From: Acidimicrobiaceae bacterium
GTDB lineage: Bacteria; Actinomycetota; Acidimicrobiia; Acidimicrobiales; UBA8190
NCBI GenBank assembly: GCA_003151955.1
Contig: PLZB01000109.1
Location: forward strand, 1-32,632
Direction of reading: 5' to 3'
DNA length: 32,632 nucleotides
In this document: piece by piece, positions 15,075 through 24,769 of the stretch
Layout of the letters: every line of letters starts with the position of its first letter
How positions within the stretch are numbered: the first letter of the stretch is position 1
Position numbers and translations under genes: made by a program
The notes under the pieces: generated by a model
Databases searched by the model: none
Seen by the model: only the letters and a program-made list of their open reading frames with translations
Told to the model about the DNA's origin: nothing

Positions 15075-15099
15075 GGTCGGCGCCAACGCCTGAGGTGGG

Positions 15100-16215
15100 A
15101 TGGAAAGCCGGGGTCAAGAGCTGATGCGGAGCCACAGAGGTCCCCTCCCGGGCGTCATCATGGCCATCGCCCTGGCCACGGCGGGGTGCAGTGCCTCGAC
15201 GTCGACGAGCAAGCCGGCCAGCACCCTGGCGACGACCTCCACCAGCACCACCTCGGCCGTCGGCACCAGCACCACGACCTCGGCGCCTGCCGGTCTGGCG
15301 CTCAAGAAGATCACGGCGGCTGCCCTGAGCGGCGTGTCGTGCCCGTCGACGACCTGGTGCATGGCCGTCGACGGGAAGGGCAACGCCATCACCTACAGCG
15401 GTGGGGCGTGGCTGGCGCCGCACCTGATCGACCCCGGGTCGCCGGCCACCGCCGACGCCGGCGCCGGTTCGATCACCGGCATCTCGTGCCCGACGACGAC
15501 GTGGTGCCTGGCCACCAGCTATCTCGACGGGTTCTCCCTCTATGACGGTACGTCGTGGACCCCCTTCGTGTTCGCCCCGTCCGGGCCGGGCCTTCCGGGC
15601 GGTGAGAGCGATCTCAACGGCGTGTCGTGCTCGGGCCCGACGTTCTGCTCGGTCACCTCGGCGCACGGAACCGTGGTCTTCTACGACGGTGGGACCTGGT
15701 CCGAACCGGGTACCAACAACAGCCTGCTGCAGGGCGCCCAGAGCTCGACGCCCGTGTCGTGCACCGTCATGTCCTGCATGTACACCGACAACAGCGGGAA
15801 TTCGCAGACATCGAACAGCCAGCAGCTCTCGCCCCTCACGGCCATCCCCGGCCAGACCAACCAGCTGGCATCGAGCGTGTCCTGCACCAGCACCACGTTC
15901 TGTGTGGCGGTGAACACCGGTGCCCATTCGGCCGCCAGCTGGAACGGGTCGGCCTGGACGCAGAGCGCCGCCTTCTCCCCGGTCAAGGGTCTGGGCCTGA
16001 ATGGCGTTTCGTGCACCGGCCCGACCTTCTGTGTCGCTCTCGACGACTCCGACATGTTCAGGACCACGGACGGCCTGTCGTGGTCCGCACCGGGCCGACT
16101 GGTGGCGGCTGCGAGGACGGCCACCCTGGTGGCCGTCTCGTGTGCCGCCTCCACGTTCTGCGCCGCCGTCGACAGCGCCGGCTACGCCTACACGTTCAAC
16201 CCGTCACAGCTCTGA
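15100..16215 (+). CDS. lipoprotein with seven SC-x5-C repeats (probable beta-propeller)
   Basis: A 371-aa secreted lipoprotein. The signal region ends in ALATAGC with the lipidated Cys at about residue 30, followed by a Ser/Thr linker. Seven repeats carry a Cys pair: VSCPSTTWCMAVD, ISCPTTTWCLATS, VSCSGPTFCSVTS, VSCTVMSCMYTD, VSCTSTTFCVAVN, VSCTGPTFCVALD, VSCAASTFCAAVD. Between them are W-x-x-P/G-W strands. Seven units suggest a seven-bladed propeller with one disulphide per blade. GAGGTGGG precedes ATG 15100; ATG 15124 would leave a more usual signal length and is an alternative. The role is likely extracellular binding; no catalytic motif is visible. It is convergent with cysNC, 25 bases apart. 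Confidence 0.8.
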   Translation: MESRGQELMRSHRGPLPGVIMAIALATAGCSASTSTSKPASTLATTSTSTTSAVGTSTTTSAPAGLALKKITAAALSGVSCPSTTWCMAVDGKGNAITYSGGAWLAPHLIDPGSPATADAGAGSITGISCPTTTWCLATSYLDGFSLYDGTSWTPFVFAPSGPGLPGGESDLNGVSCSGPTFCSVTSAHGTVVFYDGGTWSEPGTNNSLLQGAQSSTPVSCTVMSCMYTDNSGNSQTSNSQQLSPLTAIPGQTNQLASSVSCTSTTFCVAVNTGAHSAASWNGSAWTQSAAFSPVKGLGLNGVSCTGPTFCVALDDSDMFRTTDGLSWSAPGRLVAAARTATLVAVSCAASTFCAAVDSAGYAYTFNPSQL

Positions 16216-16240
16216 TCGCGAGCCCGGACACCGATTCCCC

Positions 16241-18178
16241 TCAGTGCGGCGTCCCCCCCGGCCCCACCGGCGGTAGTCCGGCCAGGTGCTCCAGGATCAG
16301 GTCGGCCGCCTCGGCGGGGGTGAGTCGGGTGGTGTCGATGTGGACGTCGGGGTTGAGGGGAACCTCGTAGGGGGAGTCGACCCCGGTGAAGTTGAGGAGC
16401 TCTCCCCGCCGGGCCTTCCGGAACAGCCCCTTGGGGTCCCGGGCCTCGGCCACGTCCAGTGGGGTGTCGACGAAGACCTCGATGAACTCCCCCTCCTGGA
16501 CCCGGCCCCGAGCCAGGTCCCGCTCGGCCCGGAACGGGGAGATGAACGACGAGATCACGATCAGGCCGGCGTCGACCATGAGGCCGGCCACCTCGGCCAC
16601 CCGCCGGATGTTCTCGACCCGGTCGACGTCGGTGAACCCCAGGTCCTTGTTCAGCCCGTGCCGGACGTTGTCCCCGTCGAGGAGGTAGGTGTGCCGGCGC
16701 AGCTGGTGGAGCTTCTTCTCCAGCACGTTGGCGATGGTCGACTTCCCCGCCCCCGAGAACCCCGTCAGCCAGATGAGGGCCGGCCGCTGCCCCTTCAGGG
16801 TGGACCGGGCCCCCTTGTCGACCTCGATGGCCTGCCAGTGGATGTTCCCCGCCCGCCGGAGGGCGAAGTGGAGGAGCCCGGCCCCCACCGTGGTGTTCTC
16901 GAACCGGTCGATGAGGATGAAGCTCCCCATCTCCCGGTTCTCCGAGTAGGCGTCGAAGGCCACCGGCCGGTCCAGGTTGATGTTGCAGACCCCGATGTCG
17001 TTCAGCTCGAAGCTGGTCGCGGCCGAGTGCTCCAGGGTGTTGACGTTGACCTTGTACTTCGGATGGGCCAGCGTCGCCCCCACCGTCCGGGTCCCGATCT
17101 TCAGGAGGTAGGACCGCCCCGGGAGCATGGGGTGCTCGTCCATCCAGATGATGTGGGCCTCGAACTGGTCCGCCACCCCCGGCGGGTCGCTGTCGGCGGC
17201 CAGGATGTCCCCCCGGCTCACGTCGACCTCGTCGGTGAGCGTCACCGTGACCGACTGGTCGGCCACCGCCTCCTCGACCTCCCGGTCCCCGACCAGGATC
17301 CGGTCCACCGTCGTCCGACGGCCCGAGGGGACGACCCGGACCGGGTCCCCCCGCCGCACGGACCCCCCCACGATCTGGCCCGAGAACCCCCGGAAGTCCA
17401 GGTCGGGTCGGTTGACCCACTGGACCGGGAGCCGGAAGGGCCGCTCCAGGACCTCCCCCGAGACGTCGACCGCCTCGAGGTGCCCGATCAGGGTCGGACC
17501 CGAGTACCAGGGCATGGCCGGGCTGGGCTCGGTGACGTTGTCCCCCCGCAGGGCCGAGAGGGGGATGGCCGTCACGTCGGTCAACCCGATCCCGGCTGCG
17601 AACTCCCGGTAGTCCTCGACGATGGCCTCGAAGACCCCCTCGGAGTAGTCGCAGAGGTCGAGCTTGTTGACGGCCAGGACCACATGCCGGATCCCGAGGA
17701 GGGAGACCAGGTAGCTGTGCCGCCGGGTCTGGGTCAGGACGCCACGCCGGGCGTCGACGAGGATCACGGCCAGCTCCGCGGTGGAGGCCCCCGTCACCAT
17801 GTTCCGGGTGTACTGCTCATGGCCCGGGGTATCGGCCACGATGAACTTCCGACCCTCCGTGGTGAAGAACCGGTAGGCCACGTCGATGGTGATCCCCTGC
17901 TCCCGCTCGGCCGAGAGCCCGTCGACCAGCAGGGCGAAGTCGAGCTCCCCCCCCTGGGTCCCCACCGTCTTCGAATCGGCGGCCAGGGCGGTCAGGTGGT
18001 CCTCGAAGACCAGCTTCGACTCGTAGAGGAGCCGCCCGATCAGGGTGCTCTTCCCGTCGTCGACGCTCCCGCAGGTGATGAACCGGAGCATCGACTTCTG
18101 CTCGTGGGCCTCCAGGTAGGCCTCGATGTCCCCCCCGGCCAGCTCCCCCCCGGCCAGGTCCCCGGTGGCATGGGCCAT
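16241..18178 (-). CDS. cysNC: bifunctional sulfate adenylyltransferase subunit 1 / APS kinase
   Basis: A 645-aa fusion. The N-terminal CysN GTPase carries GSVDDGKST (P-loop, residues 37-45), DTPGHEQY (G3) and NKLD (G4), then EF-Tu-like barrels to about residue 445. The C-terminal APS kinase starts at about 450 with GFSGAGKST (P-loop), [10 protein letters not shown] and [13 protein letters not shown]. CysN with CysD makes APS from ATP and sulfate, driven by GTP; the kinase domain phosphorylates APS to PAPS. The fused arrangement is usual in actinobacteria and in NodQ. ATG 18178 overlaps the cysD stop by ATGA, so the subunits are coupled. All catalytic motifs are intact. It acts in assimilatory sulfate activation in the cytoplasm. 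Confidence 0.97.
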   Translation of the reverse strand: MAHATGDLAGGELAGGDIEAYLEAHEQKSMLRFITCGSVDDGKSTLIGRLLYESKLVFEDHLTALAADSKTVGTQGGELDFALLVDGLSAEREQGITIDVAYRFFTTEGRKFIVADTPGHEQYTRNMVTGASTAELAVILVDARRGVLTQTRRHSYLVSLLGIRHVVLAVNKLDLCDYSEGVFEAIVEDYREFAAGIGLTDVTAIPLSALRGDNVTEPSPAMPWYSGPTLIGHLEAVDVSGEVLERPFRLPVQWVNRPDLDFRGFSGQIVGGSVRRGDPVRVVPSGRRTTVDRILVGDREVEEAVADQSVTVTLTDEVDVSRGDILAADSDPPGVADQFEAHIIWMDEHPMLPGRSYLLKIGTRTVGATLAHPKYKVNVNTLEHSAATSFELNDIGVCNINLDRPVAFDAYSENREMGSFILIDRFENTTVGAGLLHFALRRAGNIHWQAIEVDKGARSTLKGQRPALIWLTGFSGAGKSTIANVLEKKLHQLRRHTYLLDGDNVRHGLNKDLGFTDVDRVENIRRVAEVAGLMVDAGLIVISSFISPFRAERDLARGRVQEGEFIEVFVDTPLDVAEARDPKGLFRKARRGELLNFTGVDSPYEVPLNPDVHIDTTRLTPAEAADLILEHLAGLPPVGPGGTPH

Positions 18179-19080
18179 CAGAAGTAGCCCTCCTGCTTCT
18201 TCCGCTCCATCGACCCGCTCGAGTCGTGGTCGATGATCCGGCCCTGTCGCTCCGAGGTGGTCGTGAGGAGCATCTCGGCGATGACCTCGGGGAGGGTGGC
18301 CGCCGTGGACTCGACGGCCCCCGACAGCGGGTAGCAGCCCAGCGTCCGGAACCGGACGCTCCGGATCATGGGCACCTCGTCGGGGAGCAGCGGCATCCGG
18401 TCGTCGTCCACCATGATGAGCAGCCCGTCCCGGTCCACCACCGGCCGGGGAGCGGCCAGGTAGAGGGGGACGATGGGGACCCCCTCCCGGTGGATGTACT
18501 GCCAGACGTCGAGCTCCGTCCAGTTGGAGAGGGGGAAGACCCGCATCGTCTCCCCCGGGCTCCTCCGGACGTTGTAGAGGTGCCAGAGCTCCGGCCGCTG
18601 CCGCTTCGGGTCCCAGCCGTGTTGGGCCGACCGGACCGAGAAGACCCGCTCCTTGGCCCGGGACTTCTCCTCGTCCCGCCGGGCCCCCCCGAAGGCCACG
18701 TCGAATCCGTGCCGGTCCAGGGCCTGCTTCAGCCCCTGGGTCTTCCACATGTCGGTGTGAAGGGCCGAGCCGTGGTCGAAGGGGTTGATCCCCCGCTCCA
18801 CGCACTCCTCGTTCCTGTGGACGATGAGCTCCAGCCCGAGCCGCTCCACCAGGGTGTCCCGGAACTCGTACATGGCCCGGAACTTCCAGGTCGTGTCCAC
18901 ATGGAGGAGCGGGAAGGGCGGCTTCCCCGGGTAGAAGGCCTTCGTGGCCAGGTGCACCATGACGGCGCTGTCCTTGCCGATCGAGTACAGCATCACCGGC
19001 CGCTCCGACTCGGCCACGGCCTCCCGCATGATCTGGATGCTCTCCGCTTCGAGCCGCTCGAGGTGGGTCAGGCCGTTCAT
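18178..19080 (-). CDS. cysD: sulfate adenylyltransferase subunit 2
   Basis: A 300-aa PAPS reductase-fold ATP pyrophosphatase. The PP-loop appears as [15 protein letters not shown], followed by [36 protein letters not shown] and [15 protein letters not shown]. The C-terminus ([14 protein letters not shown]) is the conserved CysD end. It forms adenosine 5'-phosphosulfate with CysN. Length matches the family (about 300). ATG 19080 is preceded by GAGAAT eight bases upstream, a weak leaderless-type -10. It lies 51 bases after the histidine kinase stop on the same strand, so a shared transcript with the two-component genes is possible. Confidence 0.97.
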   Translation of the reverse strand: MNGLTHLERLEAESIQIMREAVAESERPVMLYSIGKDSAVMVHLATKAFYPGKPPFPLLHVDTTWKFRAMYEFRDTLVERLGLELIVHRNEECVERGINPFDHGSALHTDMWKTQGLKQALDRHGFDVAFGGARRDEEKSRAKERVFSVRSAQHGWDPKRQRPELWHLYNVRRSPGETMRVFPLSNWTELDVWQYIHREGVPIVPLYLAAPRPVVDRDGLLIMVDDDRMPLLPDEVPMIRSVRFRTLGCYPLSGAVESTAATLPEVIAEMLLTTTSERQGRIIDHDSSGSMERKKQEGYF

Positions 19081-19131
19081 GGAGCACCATTCTCCATGCC
19101 CGGCGTGACGGCGGCGTCAAACGGGACGGAC

Positions 19132-20595
19132 TCAGTCGCCCAGGGCCTCCAGCGGGAGCACCACACGGGCCTCCAGGCCGACCCGGCCCGGCACCCCCCC
19201 GGGGGCGGCAGCACGCAGGTGGAGGGACCCCTGCCAGGCCTCGAGCATCTGGCTGACCAGGTAGAGCCCCAACCCGCTTCCAGGGGTCATCCCCGAGTCC
19301 GGCCCCCGTACCCGGGCCTTCACCACCTCCGACCGCTCGGCCACCGGGATCCCCGGTCCCTCGTCGGAGACGACGAGCAGGGCGCTGCCCGACTCCGGGT
19401 CGGCCTCCACCGAGACCCGGACCGTCGACCGCTCCGGCGAGAACTTGATGGCGTTGACCACCAGCTCGTCCACGACGGCGGCCAGTTCGGTCGGATCGGT
19501 CCTGGTCATGACCCCGTCCCCCAGCCGGGAGGCGATGCGCTGGGCCCGGTGCTCGGCCAGGGCCCGGAGCCCCGGGAGCCTCGACGCCGTGACCAGGCCC
19601 AGGTCCACGGCGGGCACCTCCCCCCCGTCCGGGGTCCTGCCATCGGACTGGGCGATGACCCCGTCGATCTGGTGGCCGAGCACGGCCAGCTGGTCCCGGA
19701 GCCGGGTCAGGATGGCGGCCCGCTCGGCCGGGTCGACCCCCTCCTCCTCGAGGAGCTGGAGCTGCTCCACCCGCAACCCGATCACGCTGAGGGGGGTCCG
19801 GAGGTTGTGGGAGACCTGCTGGACCAGCAGCCGCTGCCGCTCCGTCCGCCCCACCGACTCCACCGTGGCCTGCTCCGACCGCTCCAGGGCGCTCCGCAGG
19901 GTGGAGGCCAGTACGGCGATCTCCCGCACCGCCCGGGGCGGGACCGGGGGTGGCGGGTGGCCCACCGCGCCGGCGTAGGCGGCCTCGGCCAGCGTCTCGA
20001 TCGGGCCGGCCAGCCGGCGGCCCACCAGCCACCCCACCACGCCGGCGATGGCCACGGCCAGGGTGGCCAGGGCCAGGACCGCCACCACCTCTCCGGGGTG
20101 GGGCAGGCCCGGGGCCACCGGCTCCAGGAGGGCGACCGAGCCCAGGAGGCTCCCCCCGTGCTCGACCGGGGCCCAGGCCACCACCACCGGCCGGGAACCC
20201 ACCGTGGTCAGGACGGCCCCCGCCCTCCCGGCGCTGCCCTGGAGCCGGGCCTGGTCCCTCGCCGCTGGAGGGAGAGCCGGACCGCTGGCCAGCAGGACCT
20301 CTTCCCCCGGGTGCCCGAACACCACCACCACCACCCCCTCCGCCACCGACGTCTGGTCGGCCACGACCGAGGACAGCGCCCCCGAGCGGTCCCAGCCCAC
20401 GGCCACGGCGCCGGCCAGACTCCCGGCGTCCCGGGTGGCGTCGTAGCGGATGGTGGCCTCGTGGTGCTGCTGGTCGATGACGAGGACGGCCACGATGGCG
20501 GCCAGGGCGAAGCAGGCCGAGAGGCCGGCGTGGGAGGCGACCAGCACCCGCCGGAGCGGCGGGGGCCGCCGCCCGCCGCCGTCAGTCCTCGACAC
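19132..20595 (-). CDS. two-component sensor histidine kinase
   Basis: A 487-aa membrane kinase. TM1 is at about 17-40, an extracytoplasmic sensor region at 41-168, and TM2 at about 169-192, followed by a HAMP linker ([15 protein letters not shown]). The dimerisation/phosphoacceptor H-box is [15 protein letters not shown] with His263. The ATPase has the N-box [12 protein letters not shown]1 DEGPGIP and G2 [13 protein letters not shown]. The stimulus is unknown. The GTG start at 20595 overlaps the response regulator's end by 14 bases, showing a coupled pair. Because cysD and cysNC follow on the same strand, a link to sulfur metabolism is possible but is inference from position. Confidence 0.93.
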   Translation of the reverse strand: MSRTDGGGRRPPPLRRVLVASHAGLSACFALAAIVAVLVIDQQHHEATIRYDATRDAGSLAGAVAVGWDRSGALSSVVADQTSVAEGVVVVVFGHPGEEVLLASGPALPPAARDQARLQGSAGRAGAVLTTVGSRPVVVAWAPVEHGGSLLGSVALLEPVAPGLPHPGEVVAVLALATLAVAIAGVVGWLVGRRLAGPIETLAEAAYAGAVGHPPPPVPPRAVREIAVLASTLRSALERSEQATVESVGRTERQRLLVQQVSHNLRTPLSVIGLRVEQLQLLEEEGVDPAERAAILTRLRDQLAVLGHQIDGVIAQSDGRTPDGGEVPAVDLGLVTASRLPGLRALAEHRAQRIASRLGDGVMTRTDPTELAAVVDELVVNAIKFSPERSTVRVSVEADPESGSALLVVSDEGPGIPVAERSEVVKARVRGPDSGMTPGSGLGLYLVSQMLEAWQGSLHLRAAAPGGVPGRVGLEARVVLPLEALGD

Positions 20596-21253
20596 GGAGC
20601 CGGACCCCGCCGCCCCGGACCGTGACCAGGAACCGGGGGTTGGTGGGGTCGTCGTCGAGCTTCCGCCGGAGCGAGGACAGGTGGACCCGGAGGGTGTTGT
20701 CGCCGAGCTGGGGGGATGTCCCCCACACCTCAGCGATGAGCTCGGCCCGGGTCACCATGGCCCCCCGCCGGCGGGCCAGGGCGAACAGGAGCTCCCGTTC
20801 CTTGATGGTGAGGGCCAGGGCAACCCCGTCCAGGGTCACGAGACCCCGGCTCGGCGAGACGACCAGCGACCCGTCCACGGTGACGTCGGGATCGCTCGTC
20901 GGGCCGCTCGACCGCCGTAGGACGGCCCGGCACCGGGCCACCAGCTCCCGGGCGTCGAACGGCTTGGCCACGTAGTCGTCCGCCCCGCCCTCCAGGCCGC
21001 TCACCCGGTCCGAGGCCGCCCCCCGGGCCGTCATCACGATGACCGGGATCCGACCCTGGAGGGCCCGGCACAGCTCCATCCCGTCCCCGTCGGGGAGACC
21101 GAGGTCGAGGAGGACGAGGTCCACGTGCTCCGCCAGCGGGCGGGCCTCGGCCAGCGAGCCGGCCCGTCGGCACCGGAAGCCGAACAGGGAGAGCATGTCG
21201 ACCACGGCCAGGGCGAGCTCGACGTCGTCCTCGACGACCAGGACATCCGGCAT
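20582..21253 (-). CDS. OmpR/PhoB-family response regulator
   Basis: A 223-aa regulator. The receiver has the acidic pair VVEDD (residues 6-10), phospho-acceptor Asp50 in VLLDLGLPDGDG, the Thr in VMTARG and the Lys in DYVAKPFDARELVAR. A winged-helix DNA-binding domain covers about 130-222 (LTIKERELLFALARRRGAMV, NTLRVHLSSLRRKLDDD, LVTVRGGGVRL). It is partner of the kinase that overlaps its 3' end. The ATG at 21253 has TAGGCT six bases upstream and no SD, so it is probably leaderless. An inverted repeat overlaps that -10 box and could mediate autoregulation. Confidence 0.95.
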   Translation of the reverse strand: MPDVLVVEDDVELALAVVDMLSLFGFRCRRAGSLAEARPLAEHVDLVLLDLGLPDGDGMELCRALQGRIPVIVMTARGAASDRVSGLEGGADDYVAKPFDARELVARCRAVLRRSSGPTSDPDVTVDGSLVVSPSRGLVTLDGVALALTIKERELLFALARRRGAMVTRAELIAEVWGTSPQLGDNTLRVHLSSLRRKLDDDPTNPRFLVTVRGGGVRLRVED

Positions 21254-21257
21254 GACT

Positions 21258-21278
21258 GGAGCCTAGAGAGCCGGCTCC
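21258..21278. promoter_or_regulatory. inverted repeat and leaderless -10 of the response regulator
   Basis: GGAGCC (21258-21263) and GGCTCC (21273-21278) are inverted copies 9 bases apart. On the minus strand TAGGCT (21265-21260) lies exactly six bases before ATG 21253, as in other genes here. The dyad overlaps it, so a bound protein would block initiation. Confidence 0.45.
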
Positions 21279-21342
21279 ACCGGCACCCCCCACCACACGA
21301 ACCTCGCACATTCCCCACACGCCGTCCGCGCACGATCCGGTC

Positions 21343-21348
21343 CACACT
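21343..21348 (+). promoter_or_regulatory. leaderless -10 hexamer of the LCP gene
   Basis: CACACT sits six bases before ATG 21355, and no purine-rich SD is present. The spacing matches the response regulator, aldo/keto reductase and sigma-like genes. Confidence 0.4.
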
Positions 21349-21354
21349 GACCAG

Positions 21355-22956
21355 ATGGCTCGAGGCCGTGTCCCCAACGAGGACGGTCTCCGGGCCCTGG
21401 CCGCGCCCACCCGCCGGTCCGGTCGCCGGAAGATGCGGACCTGGAAGAAGGCCCTCATCATCGCCAACGTCGTCCTCCTGGTCGTCCTGGTCTCGGGCGC
21501 CGGCTACCTCGGCTACCTCAACAGCCTGATCCACCGGGTCAGGGTCCTCGGGCTCCACCCCGTCTCGACCCAGGGCGTCCTGGCCGGTACCGAGAACATC
21601 CTCCTGGTCGGCTCCACCTCCCGCTGCGCCCTGACCAAGCAGAACCCCGCCTACGGCCTCTGCTCCCAGGGCGTCACCGGGGTGAACAGCGACGTCATGA
21701 TGGTCCTCCACCTGAACCCGGCCACCCGGGCCGTCTCGATCTACTCCATCCCCCGGGACCTCTTCGTCCCCAACGCCCGGACCACCGGCGTCGGGAAGAT
21801 CGACGCCGCTCTGGCCCAGGGCCCCAGCCAGCTGGTCGCCACCGTCGAGGAGGATCTCGGCATCCCCATCCAGCACTACGTCGAGCTCAACTTCGACACC
21901 TTCGCCTCGGTGGTCGACGCCCTGGGGGGGATCTCGATGTTCTTCCCCGAGCCCGTCTACGACGCCTACTCGGGCCTCCAGGTCACCACCCCGGGCTGTG
22001 TCGCCCTCGATGGGGTCCGGGCCCTCCAGGTCGTCCGGGCCCGCCACCTCCAGTACAAGGGCCCCGGGGTCACCACCGCCAACGACCGCGCCTGGCCCCA
22101 GGAGGCCCAGAGCGACCTGGCCCGGATCCGCCGGGATCACGAGTTCCTCCGGGTCCTGGCCTCGGCCGTGGCCAGGCAGGGTCTCGGCAACCCCCTCACC
22201 GATCGCCGACTCGTTGCCGGCATCGCCCCCCAGCTCACCGTGGACGGCAGCCTGTCCGCCACCGACATGGCCGACCTCCTCCTCACCTTCCACTCCGTCG
22301 ACATCGGGGCCGCCCCCCAGCTCACCGCCCCGGTCATGGAGTCGTCCTCGCTGACCTACTACTACCAGGGCTACGACTACGGGAACATCGAGTTCCCGAG
22401 CGAGCCCCAGGACCAGATGGCCCTCGACCAGGTCCTCGGCCTCGCTCCCGGTACCGACACCATGACCGGGAACCCCCTCCCGGCGCCCGGATCGGTCACC
22501 GTCTCCGTCCTCAACGGCAGCGGCGCATACAACCAGGCCACCACCACCGCCTCCGCCCTCCAGGCCCTCGGCTTCACGACCGCCGGCGTAGCCGACACCC
22601 CCCGACCGGCCCAGGAGTCCGAGACCGTCGTCACCTACGCCGGGCCCGGCACCGAGGCCGCCGCCGAGGCCGTGGCCGACTCGTTGTCCGGGGCCGTCAT
22701 CATGGCCCGGGGCCCCACCACCGACGGGGCCCAGGTCACCGTCACCACCGGGACCGACTACACCGTCAACCCCCCCGCCCCGACCACCACCGGCGCGACC
22801 GGGACGGCGGTCCCCGGCCCGGCGACCTCGTCGGTGGCGGCCCCGACCACGACCCCCACCTCGACCGGTCCCTTCAGCCCGCCAACACCGCCGACCGAGG
22901 GCCTCCAACCCTGGGACCCCCGATCCTGCACCGCCTCGGGAGGGGCCGGACCATGA
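21355..22956 (+). CDS. LytR-CpsA-Psr (LCP) glycopolymer transferase with LytR_C domain
   Basis: A 533-aa membrane-anchored enzyme. A basic N-terminus leads into one TM helix at about 33-54. The LCP domain spans about 75-330: ENILLVGSTSRC, NSDVMMVLHLNPATRAVSI, the catalytic-site IPRDLFVP, GKIDAALAQGP, HYVELNFDTFASVVDALGG, and VRARHLQY. The LytR_C domain follows at about 380-475 (VTVSVLNGSGAYNQATTTAS). A Pro/Thr tail ends the protein. LCP enzymes attach polyprenyl-linked polymers (arabinogalactan, teichoic-type) to peptidoglycan outside the membrane. The pyrophosphate-binding Asp/Arg set appears complete. It is divergent from the response regulator. Confidence 0.93.
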   Translation: MARGRVPNEDGLRALAAPTRRSGRRKMRTWKKALIIANVVLLVVLVSGAGYLGYLNSLIHRVRVLGLHPVSTQGVLAGTENILLVGSTSRCALTKQNPAYGLCSQGVTGVNSDVMMVLHLNPATRAVSIYSIPRDLFVPNARTTGVGKIDAALAQGPSQLVATVEEDLGIPIQHYVELNFDTFASVVDALGGISMFFPEPVYDAYSGLQVTTPGCVALDGVRALQVVRARHLQYKGPGVTTANDRAWPQEAQSDLARIRRDHEFLRVLASAVARQGLGNPLTDRRLVAGIAPQLTVDGSLSATDMADLLLTFHSVDIGAAPQLTAPVMESSSLTYYYQGYDYGNIEFPSEPQDQMALDQVLGLAPGTDTMTGNPLPAPGSVTVSVLNGSGAYNQATTTASALQALGFTTAGVADTPRPAQESETVVTYAGPGTEAAAEAVADSLSGAVIMARGPTTDGAQVTVTTGTDYTVNPPAPTTTGATGTAVPGPATSSVAAPTTTPTSTGPFSPPTPPTEGLQPWDPRSCTASGGAGP

Positions 22957-22991
22957 CCCCTACATCAGCCCCTTCCCGCCCCCGATTGCGG

Positions 22992-22997
22992 CAGACT
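22992..22997 (+). promoter_or_regulatory. candidate -10 of the DUF1003 gene
   Basis: CAGACT lies eight bases before ATG 23006, and the intervening bases (CCTTCCCG) contain no SD. It fits the leaderless pattern of the window. Confidence 0.35.
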
Positions 22998-23005
22998 CCT
23001 TCCCG

Positions 23006-23521
23006 ATGACACCTTCCTGGCAGTCCCACTGGCACAAGCATCCCGGCGTCCGCTCCGGCGCCGAGCTCTCCCTCGGGGAGCGGGCCGCCGACCGCATGCG
23101 GAACATCATGGGATCGTGGCCCTTCGTCTTCGGCTTCTTCGCCGTGATGATCCTCTGGGCCACCCTCAACACCTTTGTCCTGGCCAAGGCCCTCCACCAC
23201 AAGGCCTTCGACCCCTACCCCTACATCCTCCTCAACCTCTTCCTCTCCATGCTGGCCGGGGTCCAGGCCGCCGCCCTCCTCATCGCGGCCAAGCGGGCCG
23301 ACGCCATCTCCTCCGAGATCGCCATCCACACCGAGAAGACCACCGACGACATCAAGACGCTCCTCCAGGAGAACACCGAGCTCACCAACCAGGTCAAGAG
23401 GAACACCGACCTCCTCGACGAGATCCACCTCCACCTGGCCAACATCGGCATCAAGCTGGGCGCCGACATGGGTCGCTTCGCCCCCGGCCAGGAGCCCCCG
23501 GGCCAAGAGCCTCCCGGCTAA
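23006..23521 (+). CDS. DUF1003 membrane protein
   Basis: A 171-aa protein with the DUF1003 layout: RAADRMRNIMGSWPFVFGFF leading into TM1 (about 38-60), FDPYPYILLNLFLSMLAGVQ leading TM2 (about 72-95), then KRADAISSEIAIHTEK and a long polar coiled coil (E-N-T-E-L-T-N-Q-V-K-R-N-T-D). The FDPYPY and NLxLSxxAxxQAP-like motif is diagnostic. Its function is unknown; some homologues are reported near metal or stress genes. It ends in a PGQEPPGQEPPG repeat. Its TAA overlaps the RNase D TAG on the other strand. Confidence 0.92.
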   Translation: MTPSWQSHWHKHPGVRSGAELSLGERAADRMRNIMGSWPFVFGFFAVMILWATLNTFVLAKALHHKAFDPYPYILLNLFLSMLAGVQAAALLIAAKRADAISSEIAIHTEKTTDDIKTLLQENTELTNQVKRNTDLLDEIHLHLANIGIKLGADMGRFAPGQEPPGQEPPG

Positions 23522-24699
23522 GCCGTCCCGGCCGGCCGGTGGGAGCGCTCCTCCAGGAGGAGCCCGCCCCGGCCGTCGAAGGCCACGGCCAGCTCCCCCG
23601 AGGCCAACCGGCGGAGGTTCTCTCCCACGATGGTCTGCCGCCAGCCCTGGTCGAGCCGGCTCGGGATCCCGAGGAGGAGGTCCCGGAGGTCGGCCCGGGT
23701 GGCGAGGAGCCCGGCGTCGAACTCGAGCTCGTCGGCCATCTGGTGGACGAGCCCGGCCGCCACGGCCACGGCCGCCTCCTGGCCCCGGTCGTCGGTCCGC
23801 TCGGCCGGGAGCCGGAGCTCGGGCGTCGGGAGCTCGAGGCCCAGGCGGACGGCGGCCAGGATCTCCTCGGCGGCCCCGCCCCCGAGGTGGCGGCCCTCGA
23901 GGCCCCGGACGGCGTCGAGCTCCCGGCGGTTCCGGGGCGGCTTGTGGGCCAAGGCGGTGAGGGGGAGATCGGGGAGGATCACCCGCCGGGGCAGGTCGAG
24001 CTCGGCGGCCCGGCGCTCCCGCCAGGCCGCCACGGCCTGGGCCACCCCCCGGGCCTTCCCGTTCAGCCGCCGGTGGTCCGAGATCCGCCACCAGGCCTCC
24101 TCGGGGTCGATGGCCAGCCGGCGGTTGGCCAGGGCCTCGGCGCACTCCTCCAGGGCCCACTCCAGCCGGCCCAGCTCGGCCAGCCGGGCCGTCATGGTCC
24201 GGTGGAGGGCCAGGAGGTGGATCACGTCCCCCGCCGCGTAGACGAGCTGCTCGGGGGTGAGGGGACGCTGGAGCCAGTCCGTCAACCGGTCGGCCTTGGG
24301 GAGGGAGACCCCCAGCTCCTTCTCCACCAGCCGGGACAGGGCCGGGGTCGACATCCCCAGGAAGCCGGCCGCCAGCTGGGTGTCGAAGATCCGGGCCGGG
24401 ACGGCCCCGCAGGCCGTCTCCAGGATCTGGAGGTCCTGGTCGCAGGCGTGGGCCACGGCCATCCCGGGCCCGTCGAAGACGGCGGCCAGGGGGGCCAGGT
24501 CGACCACCAGGGGGTCGACCAGGGCCACCTCCTCGGCCCAGGAGATCTGCACCAGGGCCAGCCGGGGGTAGTAGGTCCGCTCGTTGTGGAACTCGGTGTC
24601 GAACCCGTAGAGGGGCTCCCCGGCCAGCCGGTCGCAGAGCTCCCCGAGGCCTGCGGCGGTGTCGATCAGGACGGGGGGAGCGGAGCGGAGTTCGGGCAC
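23518..24699 (-). CDS. rnd: ribonuclease D (3'-5' exonuclease with HRDC domain)
   Basis: A 393-aa DEDD exonuclease. Exo I is LYGFDTEFHNERTYYPRLAL (Asp-x-Glu), Exo II is VAHACDQDLQILE, and Exo III is LVYAAGDVIHLL (Tyr-x-x-x-Asp, DEDDy type). One HRDC-like helical domain follows at about 215-300 (ERRAAELDLPRRVILPDLPL) with an extra C-terminal part. It trims the 3' ends of tRNA and other RNAs. GTG 24699 is used; CATGCT six bases upstream fits a leaderless start, and no in-frame start closer to the exonuclease core is better. It is downstream of the sigma-like gene and convergent with the DUF1003 gene. Confidence 0.93.
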   Translation of the reverse strand: MPELRSAPPVLIDTAAGLGELCDRLAGEPLYGFDTEFHNERTYYPRLALVQISWAEEVALVDPLVVDLAPLAAVFDGPGMAVAHACDQDLQILETACGAVPARIFDTQLAAGFLGMSTPALSRLVEKELGVSLPKADRLTDWLQRPLTPEQLVYAAGDVIHLLALHRTMTARLAELGRLEWALEECAEALANRRLAIDPEEAWWRISDHRRLNGKARGVAQAVAAWRERRAAELDLPRRVILPDLPLTALAHKPPRNRRELDAVRGLEGRHLGGGAAEEILAAVRLGLELPTPELRLPAERTDDRGQEAAVAVAAGLVHQMADELEFDAGLLATRADLRDLLLGIPSRLDQGWRQTIVGENLRRLASGELAVAFDGRGGLLLEERSHRPAGTA

Positions 24700-24769
24700 C
24701 GTCCCAGCATGGCAGCCGCCGGGGCCTCGACCGTGGCACGGCCGGCCCGGTAGGGGAGTGATGACCGCC

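Noticed and set aside
18226..20625. Plus frame of 799 codons over cysD and the kinase
   Set aside because: Antisense shadow; both minus-strand genes have complete family motifs.
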